Source: Deltaproteobacteria bacterium
GTDB lineage: Bacteria > Myxococcota_A > Polyangia > JAAYKL01
Length of the DNA stretch: 64,000 nt
Assembly (NCBI GenBank): GCA_028713995.1
Contig: JAQTNF010000006.1
Location: forward strand, 1 to 64,000
Direction of reading: 5' to 3'
This document shows positions 15,143-24,151 of the stretch, piece by piece; the first letter of the stretch is position 1; every line of letters starts with the position of its first letter. Under the pieces are notes generated by a model, which was given only the letters and a program-made list of their open reading frames with translations, had not been told where the DNA came from and did not search any database. Both the position numbers and the translations under genes were made by a program.

Positions 15143-16332
15143 CCGGTGACCTTGACGACCACGGCGCCGCCGGTGTCGCCCGCCGCGCAGCCCGTGAACA
15201 TGCCGAGCCCGCCGCCCTTGATCACGAGCTCCTCGACGAGCTCGATGACCGAGCGCAGCGCGGTCGGTCCCTGCGGGTGGCCCCAGACGTAGGAGCAGCC
15301 GTAGTTGTTGATGTCCTTCTGCGGGTAGCCGAGCTTCTTGGCCACGAGCACGTCGTTGACCGTGAACGGGTTGTGGGTCTTGAGGCCCTTGAGATCCTTC
15401 ACCTTGATGCCCGCGTCGGCGAGCGCTCGCTCGGCCGCCGGCACCATGGCCGCGCCCATGAAGCCCTTCTTGACGCGCGAGGTGCCCACGCCGATGAGCT
15501 GCACCGTGATCTTCTTGTCCTGCGAGTACTCGGCGGCGCGCTCCTTGGTGGTCATGATCATGCCGCTGTTGCCGTCGGCCGGGTGGGTCTGCATGCCGGG
15601 CGTCGTGGCGCCGCCCTCGATCACGGGCTTCTGGCCGGCGAACATCTCCACGGACGCGGTGGTGATGCCCTCGTCCACGGCGATGGTCTTGGCGCGCTTG
15701 CCCTTGCCGATCTCGACCGGGACCATGAAGCGGCGCAGGAACGCGGCGTCGTCCTTGAGCGCGTCCGCGTACTGCTCGCAGCGGCGCAGGGCGGCCTCCT
15801 CCATCTCGGCGCGGGTGATTCCGTGCTCCTTGGCCACGTTGTCGGCGGTCTGGATCATGGAGTTCTTGGCCCACGGGTCGTGGCCGAAGTTGTCCCACAC
15901 CCAGTCCTCGTGATCGCCGGTTGCGCCGGGCTTGTCCTGGCGCGGGTAGTAGAGGTGCGGGCCGTTGGAGCAGCGGTCGGTGGCGACCACCAGCGTCGCG
16001 GTGGAGAAGCCATTGTCGAGATCCTCGCCGGCCATGCGCATGCACATGATGCCCGTGATGCACGCCTGGCCTACGACCGGCCCGGTGGCGTGTCCCATGC
16101 CGAGGAGCCCAGCGATCCAGGGGCCGCCGTAGAAGCACGAAGGCTGAGCGATCGTCAGGCCGAGGTACAGGTTCTCGAGCTTCTCGGGCGAGATCTTGCG
16201 CAGCTCGAAGAACTTGCGCCCGGTCTGGCCCGCGAGCTCGATGGAGTGAAGGTTGGCGAAGCTGCCCTGCCAGCGGGCGTAGGGGCTGCTCCAGTAGGCG
16301 CCGTAGGGGATGTATGCGTTCTTGAATGCCAT
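15139..16332 (-). CDS. Divergent thiolase-family protein
   Basis: 397 residues from ATG 16332, with AAAGGAG before it. Thiolase fold landmarks are present but altered: nucleophile region GQACITGIMCMRMA (about 85-98) in place of NxxCaSG, ATDRCSNGPH, THNPFTVNDVLVAKKLG in place of the NEAFA segment, YGCSYVWGHPQGPTALRS with the His, and MFTGCAAGDTGGAVVV with the second Cys. It may be a thiolase for unusual acyl-CoAs, such as ring-cleavage products. Its position between the crotonase and thioesterase genes supports a degradative acyl-CoA pathway. Confidence 0.8.
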   Translation of the reverse strand: MAFKNAYIPYGAYWSSPYARWQGSFANLHSIELAGQTGRKFFELRKISPEKLENLYLGLTIAQPSCFYGGPWIAGLLGMGHATGPVVGQACITGIMCMRMAGEDLDNGFSTATLVVATDRCSNGPHLYYPRQDKPGATGDHEDWVWDNFGHDPWAKNSMIQTADNVAKEHGITRAEMEEAALRRCEQYADALKDDAAFLRRFMVPVEIGKGKRAKTIAVDEGITTASVEMFAGQKPVIEGGATTPGMQTHPADGNSGMIMTTKERAAEYSQDKKITVQLIGVGTSRVKKGFMGAAMVPAAERALADAGIKVKDLKGLKTHNPFTVNDVLVAKKLGYPQKDINNYGCSYVWGHPQGPTALRSVIELVEELVIKGGGLGMFTGCAAGDTGGAVVVKVTG

Positions 16333-16346
16333 GGTCGGGGCTCCTT

Positions 16347-17111
16347 TCAACGATTCTCCCACTTGGGGGGTCTTTTTTCGAGGAATGCGGCGATGCCCTC
16401 GTTGGCGTCGCGGGTCGACATGAGGTCCTTCACGTAGACCTGCTCCATGCGATCGAGGGCGGCCGGGAGCTCGCGATGCCAGGCCTCGCGCACGGCGCGG
16501 TTGGCGTGGCGCAGGGACTCGGCGCTCTTGGGCAGGAAGTGCTTCGCGAGCGCGTCCGCGAGCAGGGCGGCGCCGTCGTCGGCCACGGCGTGTACGAGGC
16601 CCCACGCGTGCGCGGTCGCGGCGTCGATGGAGCGGCCCGTGAGCACGAGGTCGTCGGCGCGCGACTGGCCGATGATGCCGGGCAGGATGAGCGCGGCCAC
16701 CGGCGGGAACACCGCCAGCACGATCTCGGGCTGGCCGAACTTGGCCGAGGGCTCGGCGATGACGAAGTTGCAGAAGGCCGCGAGCTCCATGCCGCCGCCC
16801 AGGCACTGGCCGCGCACGAGCGCGAACGTGGGCACGGCGCAGGCGAGCAGCTTCTTGAAAAGGCCGTGGAATCCGCGGATCATGTCGGGCGCCTTGTCCT
16901 TCACGTGCTCGGGCACGCTCGCGCCGAAGCAGAAGTGCTTGCCTTCGCCCTCGAACACGATGGCCTTGAGCTTCTTGTCCGAGGCTTCGGCGTCGAGGCA
17001 CGACACGATCTCGGACATCATCTGTGCATCGAGCACGTTCCCGGGCGGGGCCGATAGGACGATCCGAAGCACCTGACCCTCGTTCTCTCGCCGGGTCTTG
17101 ATCTTCTCCAT
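16347..17111 (-). CDS. Crotonase-family hydratase, similar to cyclohexa-1,5-dienecarbonyl-CoA hydratase
   Basis: 254 residues. Crotonase features: LKAIVFEGEGKHFCFGASVPEH (about 48-69), the oxyanion motif VRGQCLGGGMELAAFCN and FGQPEIVLAVFPPVAALILP. The FGASV-EH segment and the GQPEIxLxVFxP stretch are what I recall from dienoyl-CoA hydratases (Dch/BamR) of anaerobic benzoate degradation; ordinary enoyl-CoA hydratases have ADL or ADI there. This assignment is from memory of the family and was not searched. It is the first gene of a minus-strand set with thiolase, thioesterase and reductase. A generic enoyl-CoA hydratase remains possible. Confidence 0.75.
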   Translation of the reverse strand: MEKIKTRRENEGQVLRIVLSAPPGNVLDAQMMSEIVSCLDAEASDKKLKAIVFEGEGKHFCFGASVPEHVKDKAPDMIRGFHGLFKKLLACAVPTFALVRGQCLGGGMELAAFCNFVIAEPSAKFGQPEIVLAVFPPVAALILPGIIGQSRADDLVLTGRSIDAATAHAWGLVHAVADDGAALLADALAKHFLPKSAESLRHANRAVREAWHRELPAALDRMEQVYVKDLMSTRDANEGIAAFLEKRPPKWENR

Positions 17112-17292
17112 ATGGCGTCTCCCTTTGTGTTTTCAGCAACTTGTAGGCTCGTTGGTTTTGCCCCGCGCGCCCGGCGGCTGTCAAGGTCTTCCGAGGGCGG
17201 CGTGGGCGGCGTTGACACGGCGCGGGGCGGCTGGCACGAAGAGACGGCATGGGACGCACGTCCACCATCCTCCACGAGCTCGAAGGCCCGTG

Positions 17293-18504
17293 ATGCTCTC
17301 GTCCTGGCTCGCGCGCGCGTTCGCGTCGTTGCGCCACCGCAACTACCGCATCTACTTCGCGGGACAGCTCGTCTCGCTCACCGGCATGTGGATGCAGTCC
17401 GCGGCCCAATCGTGGCTGGTGTACGAGCTTACGCGGTCCAAGGTCATGCTCGGCATCGTCGGCGCCGCGGGCGCCCTGCCCGTGCTCTTCTTCTCCACAT
17501 ACGGCGGCCTGCTCGCGGATCGCGTCCCGCGCCGGCGCATCCTGGTCGTCACCCAGGTCGCGTCGTCCGCGCTCGCGCTCACGCTCGGCACGCTGGCGGT
17601 CACGGGGCTGCTCGAGGTGTGGCATATCGTGACCCTGGCGGTGCTGCTCGGCGCGGTCAACGGGTTCGACATGCCGGCGCGCAACACGTTCGTCGTGGAT
17701 CTCGTCGACAGGCGCGACCTCATGAACGCCATCGCTTTGAACTCGTCCGCGTTCCACGGGACGCGCATCATCGGCCCGGCCGTGGCCGGCCTCGTCATGG
17801 CCGCCGTGGGCCCCGGTCCCTGCTTCATCGCCAACGGGCTCTCGTACACGGCCGCCCTGCTGGCTCTCGCCGCCTTGCGTCTCGACGCGCGGGCCGCGCC
17901 ACGGTCGCGCCGGGGTGGCGCCGCCGAGGGCTTCCGCGTGGTCGCGCAGGCCCCGGGCCTGCCCGTCCTGTTCGCGCTGACCCTCGTCGTCGGGGTCTTC
18001 GGCTGGTCATACGTGGTGCTGCTGCCGGCGTTCGCGACGGACGTGCTCCGCGTGGGCGAGCGGGGTTACGGGGTCCTCATGGCCGCGAGCGGCGTGGGCT
18101 CGGTCATCGGCTCGCTGGTGGTCGCCTCGGTCCGCGACGCGCGCCACGGGCGCATGGTCCTGTCGCTCGCCGTCGGCGTCTTCTCCCCGGCCGTGTTCGC
18201 CTTCGCCTCCTCCACGGACTTCACGGTGTCGCTCGTGCTGCTCGGCGCGACCGGGATGGGCATGACCGCGTTCTTCTCCACGGCCAACACGCTCATCCAG
18301 ACCGCGGTCAAGGACGACGTGCGCGGCCGCGTCATGGGCATCTATGCGCTCACCTTCGGCCTCATGATGCCGCTCGGCGCGCTCGAGGCCGGCGGCATCG
18401 CCCACGCCATCGGGGCTCCGGCCACGGTACGCATCGGCGCGGCCGTGTGCGCGGCGGCGGGCGTCTTCACCTACCATCACCTGCGCAAGCTCGCCGCCCC
18501 TTGA
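17293..18504 (+). CDS. MFS transporter (EntS-like, MFS_3)
   Basis: 403 residues from ATG 17293 with GAAGG at good spacing; the ORF track start overlaps the divergent crotonase gene. About 12 hydrophobic segments. The opening SLRHRNYRIYFAGQLVSLTGMWMQSAAQSWLVYELT and the loop GGLLADRVPRRR are typical of the EntS-like efflux branch; LVDRRDLMNAIALNS follows. Members export siderophores or drugs, but the substrate is unknown here. It stands alone between the crotonase operon and the RND efflux operon. Confidence 0.85.
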   Translation: MLSSWLARAFASLRHRNYRIYFAGQLVSLTGMWMQSAAQSWLVYELTRSKVMLGIVGAAGALPVLFFSTYGGLLADRVPRRRILVVTQVASSALALTLGTLAVTGLLEVWHIVTLAVLLGAVNGFDMPARNTFVVDLVDRRDLMNAIALNSSAFHGTRIIGPAVAGLVMAAVGPGPCFIANGLSYTAALLALAALRLDARAAPRSRRGGAAEGFRVVAQAPGLPVLFALTLVVGVFGWSYVVLLPAFATDVLRVGERGYGVLMAASGVGSVIGSLVVASVRDARHGRMVLSLAVGVFSPAVFAFASSTDFTVSLVLLGATGMGMTAFFSTANTLIQTAVKDDVRGRVMGIYALTFGLMMPLGALEAGGIAHAIGAPATVRIGAAVCAAAGVFTYHHLRKLAAP

Positions 18505-18527
18505 GGTCGCATGATCCGACAAACCCC

Positions 18528-18555
18528 TTGATCGCCGATGGTTCAGTGCTAGTTT
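18528..18555 (+). promoter_or_regulatory. Possible promoter of the RND efflux operon
   Basis: TTGATC, 16-base spacer, TAGTTT, ten bases before ATG 18566. No clear ribosome site fits between them, so the transcript may have a very short leader. Confidence 0.35.
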
Positions 18556-18565
18556 GGTTTGCACG

Positions 18566-19732
18566 ATGAGACGAAACACTTTCACGGTGGATGTGCTCGC
18601 CGCAATCTGCGTTCTTGGAACGGTCCTCGCCGCCGGCTGCGGCAAGAGCGGAGGGAACGGCCAACCCGGCGGCAAGCCTCCGACGGACGCCGATCCGCCC
18701 GCCCCGGTGACGGTCGTAGGCGTGGTCCGCAAGGCCATGCCCATCGAGCTCGAAACCTTCGGGACCGTGGAACCGAACGCCACCGTGGCCGTGACCTCTC
18801 AGGTCGCGGGCGAGCTCGTCGGCGTGCACTTCCAGCGCGGGCAGGACGTGAGGAAGGGCGACCTCCTCTTCACCATCGATCCGCGCCCGGCGCTCGCGAA
18901 GAGGAAGCTCGCCGAGGCCAACCTGTCGCGCGACAAGGCGCAGTACGAGAACGCCCGCAAGGAGGCGGAACGCCAGCGCGGGCTCCTGGAGCAGAAGCTC
19001 GTGGCGCAGGGCGACTACGATCGAATCCTCACCACGGCCGAGTCCCTGGACGCCACCGTGCGCGCCGACAAGGCCGCGATCGAGAGCGCCAGGCTCGAGG
19101 TGTTGTTCTCCTCCATCCGCAGTCCCATCGACGGCCGCACGGGCGACCTGCTCGTGGACGCGGGCAACACCGTGCAGCCGGGCGTCCAGAAGCTCGTGGT
19201 CATCAACCAGGTGAGGCCCATCCGCGTGAGCTTCTCGCTGCCGCAGCGAGGCCTGCCCAAGATCATGGAGCGCGTGGGCGCCGCCGGGGCCGAGGGGCTC
19301 GAGGTGCACGCGACCATCCCCGGCCGGAGCGGCGAGCCGGAGAAGGGCCGCGTGGCCATCGTGGACAACGCGGTGGACCGCGCCACCGGGACCATCCGCC
19401 TGTGGGCCTTGTTCCCCAACGAAGAGTCGCGGCTGTGGCCCGGGCAGCTCATCAACGTGTCTCTGTCTCTCGGCATGGAGCCAAACGCCCTCGTCGTGCC
19501 TTCGCCCGCCGTGCTCGCGGGCCAGAAGGGGAACTACGTGTTCGTGGCGAAGCCGGGCGACACCGTGGAGATCCGCGTCGTCGAGGTGGACCGCACCGTG
19601 GGCGACGACACGGTCGTCTCGAAGGGGCTGGAGGCGGGCGAGCGCGTGGTCACCGACGGGCAGCTGCGGCTGCGGCCCGGCTCCCGCATCGCCGTCAGGC
19701 CTGAGGGCGGGAACGGCGCCCCGCGGCCATGA
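18566..19732 (+). CDS. RND efflux periplasmic adaptor lipoprotein
   Basis: 388 residues from ATG 18566; the track uses a TTG four codons upstream. Lipobox LAAGC at the end of the signal anchors it in the membrane. Then the adaptor domains: VTSQVAGELVGVHFQRGQDVRKGDLLFTIDP (lipoyl half), a coiled-coil hairpin about residues 100-160, SIRSPIDGRTGDLLVDAGNTV (second half), beta-barrel and membrane-proximal domains. It bridges the pump to an outer-membrane channel. Its stop overlaps the pump start (ATGA). No channel gene follows on this strand, so the convergent tolC-like gene may serve. Confidence 0.9.
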   Translation: MRRNTFTVDVLAAICVLGTVLAAGCGKSGGNGQPGGKPPTDADPPAPVTVVGVVRKAMPIELETFGTVEPNATVAVTSQVAGELVGVHFQRGQDVRKGDLLFTIDPRPALAKRKLAEANLSRDKAQYENARKEAERQRGLLEQKLVAQGDYDRILTTAESLDATVRADKAAIESARLEVLFSSIRSPIDGRTGDLLVDAGNTVQPGVQKLVVINQVRPIRVSFSLPQRGLPKIMERVGAAGAEGLEVHATIPGRSGEPEKGRVAIVDNAVDRATGTIRLWALFPNEESRLWPGQLINVSLSLGMEPNALVVPSPAVLAGQKGNYVFVAKPGDTVEIRVVEVDRTVGDDTVVSKGLEAGERVVTDGQLRLRPGSRIAVRPEGGNGAPRP

Positions 19733-22700
19733 GCATCTCCGGGATCTTCATCCGCCGCCCGGTGATGACCACGCTCGTCATGGTGGCCGTGCTGCTCTTC
19801 GGCGTCATGGGCTACAGGCTGCTGCCGGTCAGCGACCTGCCGAACGTGGACTTCCCGGCCATCTCGGTCTCAGCGAGCATGCCCGGGGCCAGCCCCAAGA
19901 CCATGGCCTCGGCCGTGGCCACGCCGCTCGAGAAGCAGTTCTCGACCATCGCGGGCATCGATTCGATGAACTCGTCGAGCGTGCAAGGGGCCACCCAGAT
20001 CACCTTGCAGTTCAGCCTCAACCGCGACATCGACGCGGCCGCCCAGGACGTGCAGGCCGCCATCGCGCGCGCAGCACGGCAGCTTCCGGCCAACATGCCG
20101 GCGCCGCCCTCGTACAGCAAGGCGAACCCGGCCGACCAGCCCATTCTGATGTTCGCCCTCACGAGCCCCACCCTGCCCCTGTCGGCGCTCGACGAGTACG
20201 GCCAGACCACCATCGCCCAGCGCATCTCCATGGTCGAGGGCGTGGCCCAGGTCTCGGTGTACGGCTCGCAGAAGTATGCCATGCGGATTCAGGTCGACCC
20301 CCGGGAGCTCGCCTCCCGCGGCATCGGCATCGACGAGGTGGCGGACGCGATCGACAAGGGCAACTCGAACCTGCCCACCGGCATCCTCTACGGCACGGAC
20401 AAGCAGTACATGGTGCAGGCCGACGGGCAGCTCATGGACGCCCGGGGCTACCGCTCGTTGATCGTGGCCTACCGCCAGGGCGCACCCGTGCGGCTCGAAT
20501 CGCTGGGCAAGGTGCTAGACAGCGTGGAGAACAACAAGCGCGCGGCGTGGTACTGCACCCGCGACAGCCAGGAGCGCTCCGTCATCCTCGCCATCCAGAA
20601 GCAGCCCGGCACCAACACGGTGGCCGTCGCCGACGCCGTCAACGCCCTCATCCCCACCTTCCGCGCCCAGCTGCCCGCGTCCGTCTCGCTCAAGCCGATG
20701 TACGACAGGAGCACGTCGATCAGGGACTCGGCGCGCGACATGCAGTTCACGCTCCTGCTCACGCTCGGCCTCGTGGTGATGGTGATCTTCCTCTTTTTGC
20801 GCAACGTGTCGGCCACGATCATCCCCAGCCTGGCGTTGCCCTTCTCGATCATCGGCACGTTCACCATCATGTACCTGCTCGACTACAGCATCGACAACCT
20901 GTCCATGATGGCGCTCACGCTGGCCGTGGGCTTCGTGGTGGACGACGCCATCGTCATGCTCGAGAACATCTTCCGCCACATGGAGATGGGCAAGCCGCGG
21001 CTCCAGGCCGCCCTCGATGCGTCGAGGGAGATCGGCTTCACGATCGTCTCCATGACGCTGTCGCTCGCGGCCGTGTTCATCCCGGTGCTGTTCATGGGCG
21101 GCATCGTCGGCCGCCTCTTCCGCGAGTTCGCCGTCACGATCGGCGCCGCGGTGCTCGTCTCAGGCGCCGTCTCCCTCACGCTCACGCCCATGATGTCGGC
21201 GCGCTTCATCCGGGCGCCCAGCCAGGTGCGCCACGGGCACATCTACGCCGTGAGCGAGGCCGTCTACGGGACGGTGCTGCGCGCGTACGGATCGAGCCTC
21301 GTCTTCGTGTTGCGGCATCGCCTCGCGGCCTTGCTCGTGGCCGTGGCCATGCTCGGCGGCACGTTCACCCTGTTCACGATCATCCCCAAGGGCTTCATCC
21401 CCAGCGAGGACCGCGGCATGATCGCGGTGAGCACCGAGGCCCTCGAGGGCATCTCGTACCAGGCGCTCGTCGAGCGCCAGCAGGCGGCCGCCGCGATCGT
21501 GCAGGCCGATCCGGACGTGGATCACTTCATGTCGAGCGCGGGAGGCGGCGGGGGCCGCGGCGGCGCCAACGCGGGCGGCATGTACCTCATGCTGCGCGAC
21601 CGGCCCGCGCGCAAGGCCACGACCGACGAGGTCATCGCCAGGCTGCGGCCGAAGCTGGCGCAGATGCCGGGCATGCGGGTTTACATGCAGAACCCGCCGC
21701 CCATCTCGGTCGGCGGCCAGTCGAGCAAGAGCCAGTACCAGTTCACGTTGCAGGATCCCGACATCGACGAGCTCTACAGGTACGCCGCCGTCCTTCTCGA
21801 CAAGTTCCGCGCCATGCCCGAGCTCGTCGACGTGACGAGCGACATGCAGCTCAAGAACCCGGAGCTCGACGTGCGCATCGATCGCGACGCGGCCTCCTCG
21901 CTGGATCTCACCGCCACCCAGATCGAGGGCGCACTCCTCACCGCCTACGGTTCGCTCCAGGTCTCGACCATCTTCGCGCCCAACAACGAGTACCAGGTGC
22001 TCCTCGAGGTGCTCCCCGAGTACCAGCTCGACCCCAAGGCCCTTTCCTTCCTGTACGTACGCGCCTCCTCCGGCAGTCTCGTCCCCCTCGCTGCCGTCGC
22101 CGACATGAAGGAGAGGGTCGGCCCCTTGAGCATCAACCACTTCGGCCAGCTGCCGGCCGTGACCGTGTCGTTCAACCTGAAGCCCGGGGTCTCCATCGGC
22201 GACGCGGTGCGCGACGTCGAGGCCGTGGCGCATGAGACCCTGCCCCCCACGGTGAACGCCTCCTTCCAGGGCACGGCCCAGGCGTTCCAGTCCTCGCTCA
22301 AGGGCATGCTGATGCTCCTCGTCCTCGCGATCGTGGTGATCTACATGGTGCTCGGCGTCCTATACGAGAACTTCTTCCACCCCGTCACCATCCTGTCGGC
22401 CCTGCCCTTCGCCGGCTTCGGCGCGCTCCTCACGCTGTACGTCTTCGGGGCCGAGCTCTCCATCTACGCGTTCGTGGGCATCATCATGCTCGTGGGCCTC
22501 GTCAAGAAGAACGGCATCATGATGATCGACTTCGCCATCGAGGCGCGGCGCGAGGGGGGCAAGAGCGCGGACGAGGCCATCTACGAGGCCTGCATGATCC
22601 GGTTCCGCCCCATCATGATGACGACCATGGCCGCCCTCATCGCGGCCACACCGATCGCGCTCGGTTACGGCGCGGGCGGCGAGTCGCGCAGGCCGCTCGG

Positions 22701-22839
22701 CCTGGCCGTGGTGGGCGGGCTGCTCTTCTCGCAGTCCCTCACCCTGTTCGTCACGCCGGTGTTCTACGTCTACATGGAGAAGCTCGCGGGCGTCTTCCAC
22801 AGGCGTGAAAGGGACGTCACTCCCTCCCCAGCGCCTTGA
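19729..22839 (+). CDS. RND multidrug efflux pump (AcrB/MdtB type)
   Basis: 1036 residues, the standard size. N-terminal FIRRPVMTTLVMVAVLLFGVMGYRLLPVSDLPNVDFPAI, duplicated 12-helix architecture, and a helix-4 proton-relay segment GFVVDDAIVMLENIFRH with paired Asp. The second-half equivalent is MLVGLVKKNGIMMIDFAIE. HAE1-type pumps use proton flow to export hydrophobic drugs, bile-salt-like compounds or lipids. A glycine-rich loop (GGGGGRGGANAGG, about residue 607) in the periplasmic porter domain is unusual. The 3' end overlaps the convergent TolC gene by 23 bases. Confidence 0.93.
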   Translation: MSISGIFIRRPVMTTLVMVAVLLFGVMGYRLLPVSDLPNVDFPAISVSASMPGASPKTMASAVATPLEKQFSTIAGIDSMNSSSVQGATQITLQFSLNRDIDAAAQDVQAAIARAARQLPANMPAPPSYSKANPADQPILMFALTSPTLPLSALDEYGQTTIAQRISMVEGVAQVSVYGSQKYAMRIQVDPRELASRGIGIDEVADAIDKGNSNLPTGILYGTDKQYMVQADGQLMDARGYRSLIVAYRQGAPVRLESLGKVLDSVENNKRAAWYCTRDSQERSVILAIQKQPGTNTVAVADAVNALIPTFRAQLPASVSLKPMYDRSTSIRDSARDMQFTLLLTLGLVVMVIFLFLRNVSATIIPSLALPFSIIGTFTIMYLLDYSIDNLSMMALTLAVGFVVDDAIVMLENIFRHMEMGKPRLQAALDASREIGFTIVSMTLSLAAVFIPVLFMGGIVGRLFREFAVTIGAAVLVSGAVSLTLTPMMSARFIRAPSQVRHGHIYAVSEAVYGTVLRAYGSSLVFVLRHRLAALLVAVAMLGGTFTLFTIIPKGFIPSEDRGMIAVSTEALEGISYQALVERQQAAAAIVQADPDVDHFMSSAGGGGGRGGANAGGMYLMLRDRPARKATTDEVIARLRPKLAQMPGMRVYMQNPPPISVGGQSSKSQYQFTLQDPDIDELYRYAAVLLDKFRAMPELVDVTSDMQLKNPELDVRIDRDAASSLDLTATQIEGALLTAYGSLQVSTIFAPNNEYQVLLEVLPEYQLDPKALSFLYVRASSGSLVPLAAVADMKERVGPLSINHFGQLPAVTVSFNLKPGVSIGDAVRDVEAVAHETLPPTVNASFQGTAQAFQSSLKGMLMLLVLAIVVIYMVLGVLYENFFHPVTILSALPFAGFGALLTLYVFGAELSIYAFVGIIMLVGLVKKNGIMMIDFAIEARREGGKSADEAIYEACMIRFRPIMMTTMAALIAATPIALGYGAGGESRRPLGLAVVGGLLFSQSLTLFVTPVFYVYMEKLAGVFHRRERDVTPSPAP

Positions 22840-24151
22840 GGAGCTGCGCGCGCGCCAGGCTCACGTTGAACGCCGCCTCGATCGTCTGCCCCTTTGCGCT
22901 CACCACCGCCACCTGCGCGTCCTGCATCTCGATGATCGACCCCGCGCCGGCCTGGTAGCGCGCCTCGGCGAGGCGCAAGGCCTCCTGCGCGCTTGCGAGG
23001 GCCGGGGCCGCCGCATCGACCGCGGCCTTGGCCCCCTCGAGTTGCAGCCTCGCGCGCACGACCTCCTGGCGGATCTGCTGGCGCTGCCCTTCGAGCTGGG
23101 CGTTCGTGACCATGCGCGCGGCCTCGAGCCCCTCAACCTGCGCCCGCGTCGCGCCGCCCTGGAACAGGGGCCAGGTGAGCGTAGCGGTCACGTCCCAGTT
23201 CCAGGTGAGAGCCTGGATGTCCGTGCCCGTGTCGTTCACCCCGGTGGACACGCCGACGTTCGGCCAGTATTCGCCCTTGGCGGCCGAGATCTGGCGCTCC
23301 TGCGACTCGGACTGCCTCGCGAGCGCGCGCAGCTCCGGCCGCGCCTTGACCGCGAGATCGACGAGCTGCTCCTCGGGCGCCTCCTCGACGTCGATGGGGG
23401 CAAGCTCCTCTTCCGCAACGTCGTAGTCCGTCGTCTGCTCGAGACCCATGGCCTTGTTCAGGTCGGCCTTCCCCGATTCATAGGCGCTCCTGGCGTTGAC
23501 GAGCTGCAGCCGCGCGTTCGCCACGTCGGACCTGATCTGGGCCAGGTCGAACTCCGGGCGCGCGCCGGCCTTGACGAAGCCCTCGACCTGCGCGAGGTGC
23601 CGCTCCTGCGCCGCCAGGTTGTCCGCGGCCACGTCCACGACGGCCTTGTCCGCCATGACCGTGAAGAACGCCACGCGCACGCCGAGCAGCACCACGCGCA
23701 ACTGCGCCGACTCGGTCTCGCGGTACGAGGAGACCTGGACGTCCGCGCCCCGGTAGTTGTTCCATGCGGTGCCGAAGTCCCACAGGAGCTGGCTCGCGCG
23801 GGCGCCGAACGAAAAGGAGTTCTGTGTGTTCCAGCTGGACGTTGCCGGTATCGCCGGTGTCCCCGCCCTCCCCGGCGTGTTCGCGGTCTGCCGCGAGTAG
23901 CTCGCGTTGCCGGTCACCTGGGGCAGAAGCGGCGCCAGCGCCCCGTTCACGCGCGCCTGCGCCCCTGCGGTCTGCGCCCTGGCCACGGCCAGATCCGGCT
24001 GCCGTTCGCGCGCCGCCTTGAGCGCCTCGGTGAGGGTGATCCTCCTCGCCGCGGCTGGAGCCTGCTCCTTGTCCCCGCCCTGGGCGCGGATGCCGGGCGC
24101 GGCGAGGAGGACCGCGAGCGCCACCACGTTCACGATGTTCCGTTTCATCAT
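22817..24151 (-). CDS. TolC-family outer-membrane channel
   Basis: 444 residues from the first ATG of a doublet (24151), with GAGG upstream, overlapping the permease stop. Signal peptide (VVALAVLLAAPGIRA), then the OEP repeat pattern: ITLTEALKAARERQPDLAVARAQTAGAQARV, long helices, and a second half with LTWPLFQGGATRAQVEGLEAA and ARYQAGAGSIIEMQDAQVAVVSA. It forms the outer-membrane exit duct. As last gene of the adaptor-ATPase-permease operon it completes a MacAB-TolC-like system, and it may also serve the convergent RND pump. Confidence 0.9.
   Translation of the reverse strand: MMKRNIVNVVALAVLLAAPGIRAQGGDKEQAPAAARRITLTEALKAARERQPDLAVARAQTAGAQARVNGALAPLLPQVTGNASYSRQTANTPGRAGTPAIPATSSWNTQNSFSFGARASQLLWDFGTAWNNYRGADVQVSSYRETESAQLRVVLLGVRVAFFTVMADKAVVDVAADNLAAQERHLAQVEGFVKAGARPEFDLAQIRSDVANARLQLVNARSAYESGKADLNKAMGLEQTTDYDVAEEELAPIDVEEAPEEQLVDLAVKARPELRALARQSESQERQISAAKGEYWPNVGVSTGVNDTGTDIQALTWNWDVTATLTWPLFQGGATRAQVEGLEAARMVTNAQLEGQRQQIRQEVVRARLQLEGAKAAVDAAAPALASAQEALRLAEARYQAGAGSIIEMQDAQVAVVSAKGQTIEAAFNVSLARAQLLKALGRE

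Noticed and set aside
15139-17757. 872-residue ORF on the minus strand
   Set aside because: Only the last 397 codons are a protein (thiolase relative, with its own ribosome site at 16332). The front part is an out-of-frame reading of the crotonase and MFS genes.
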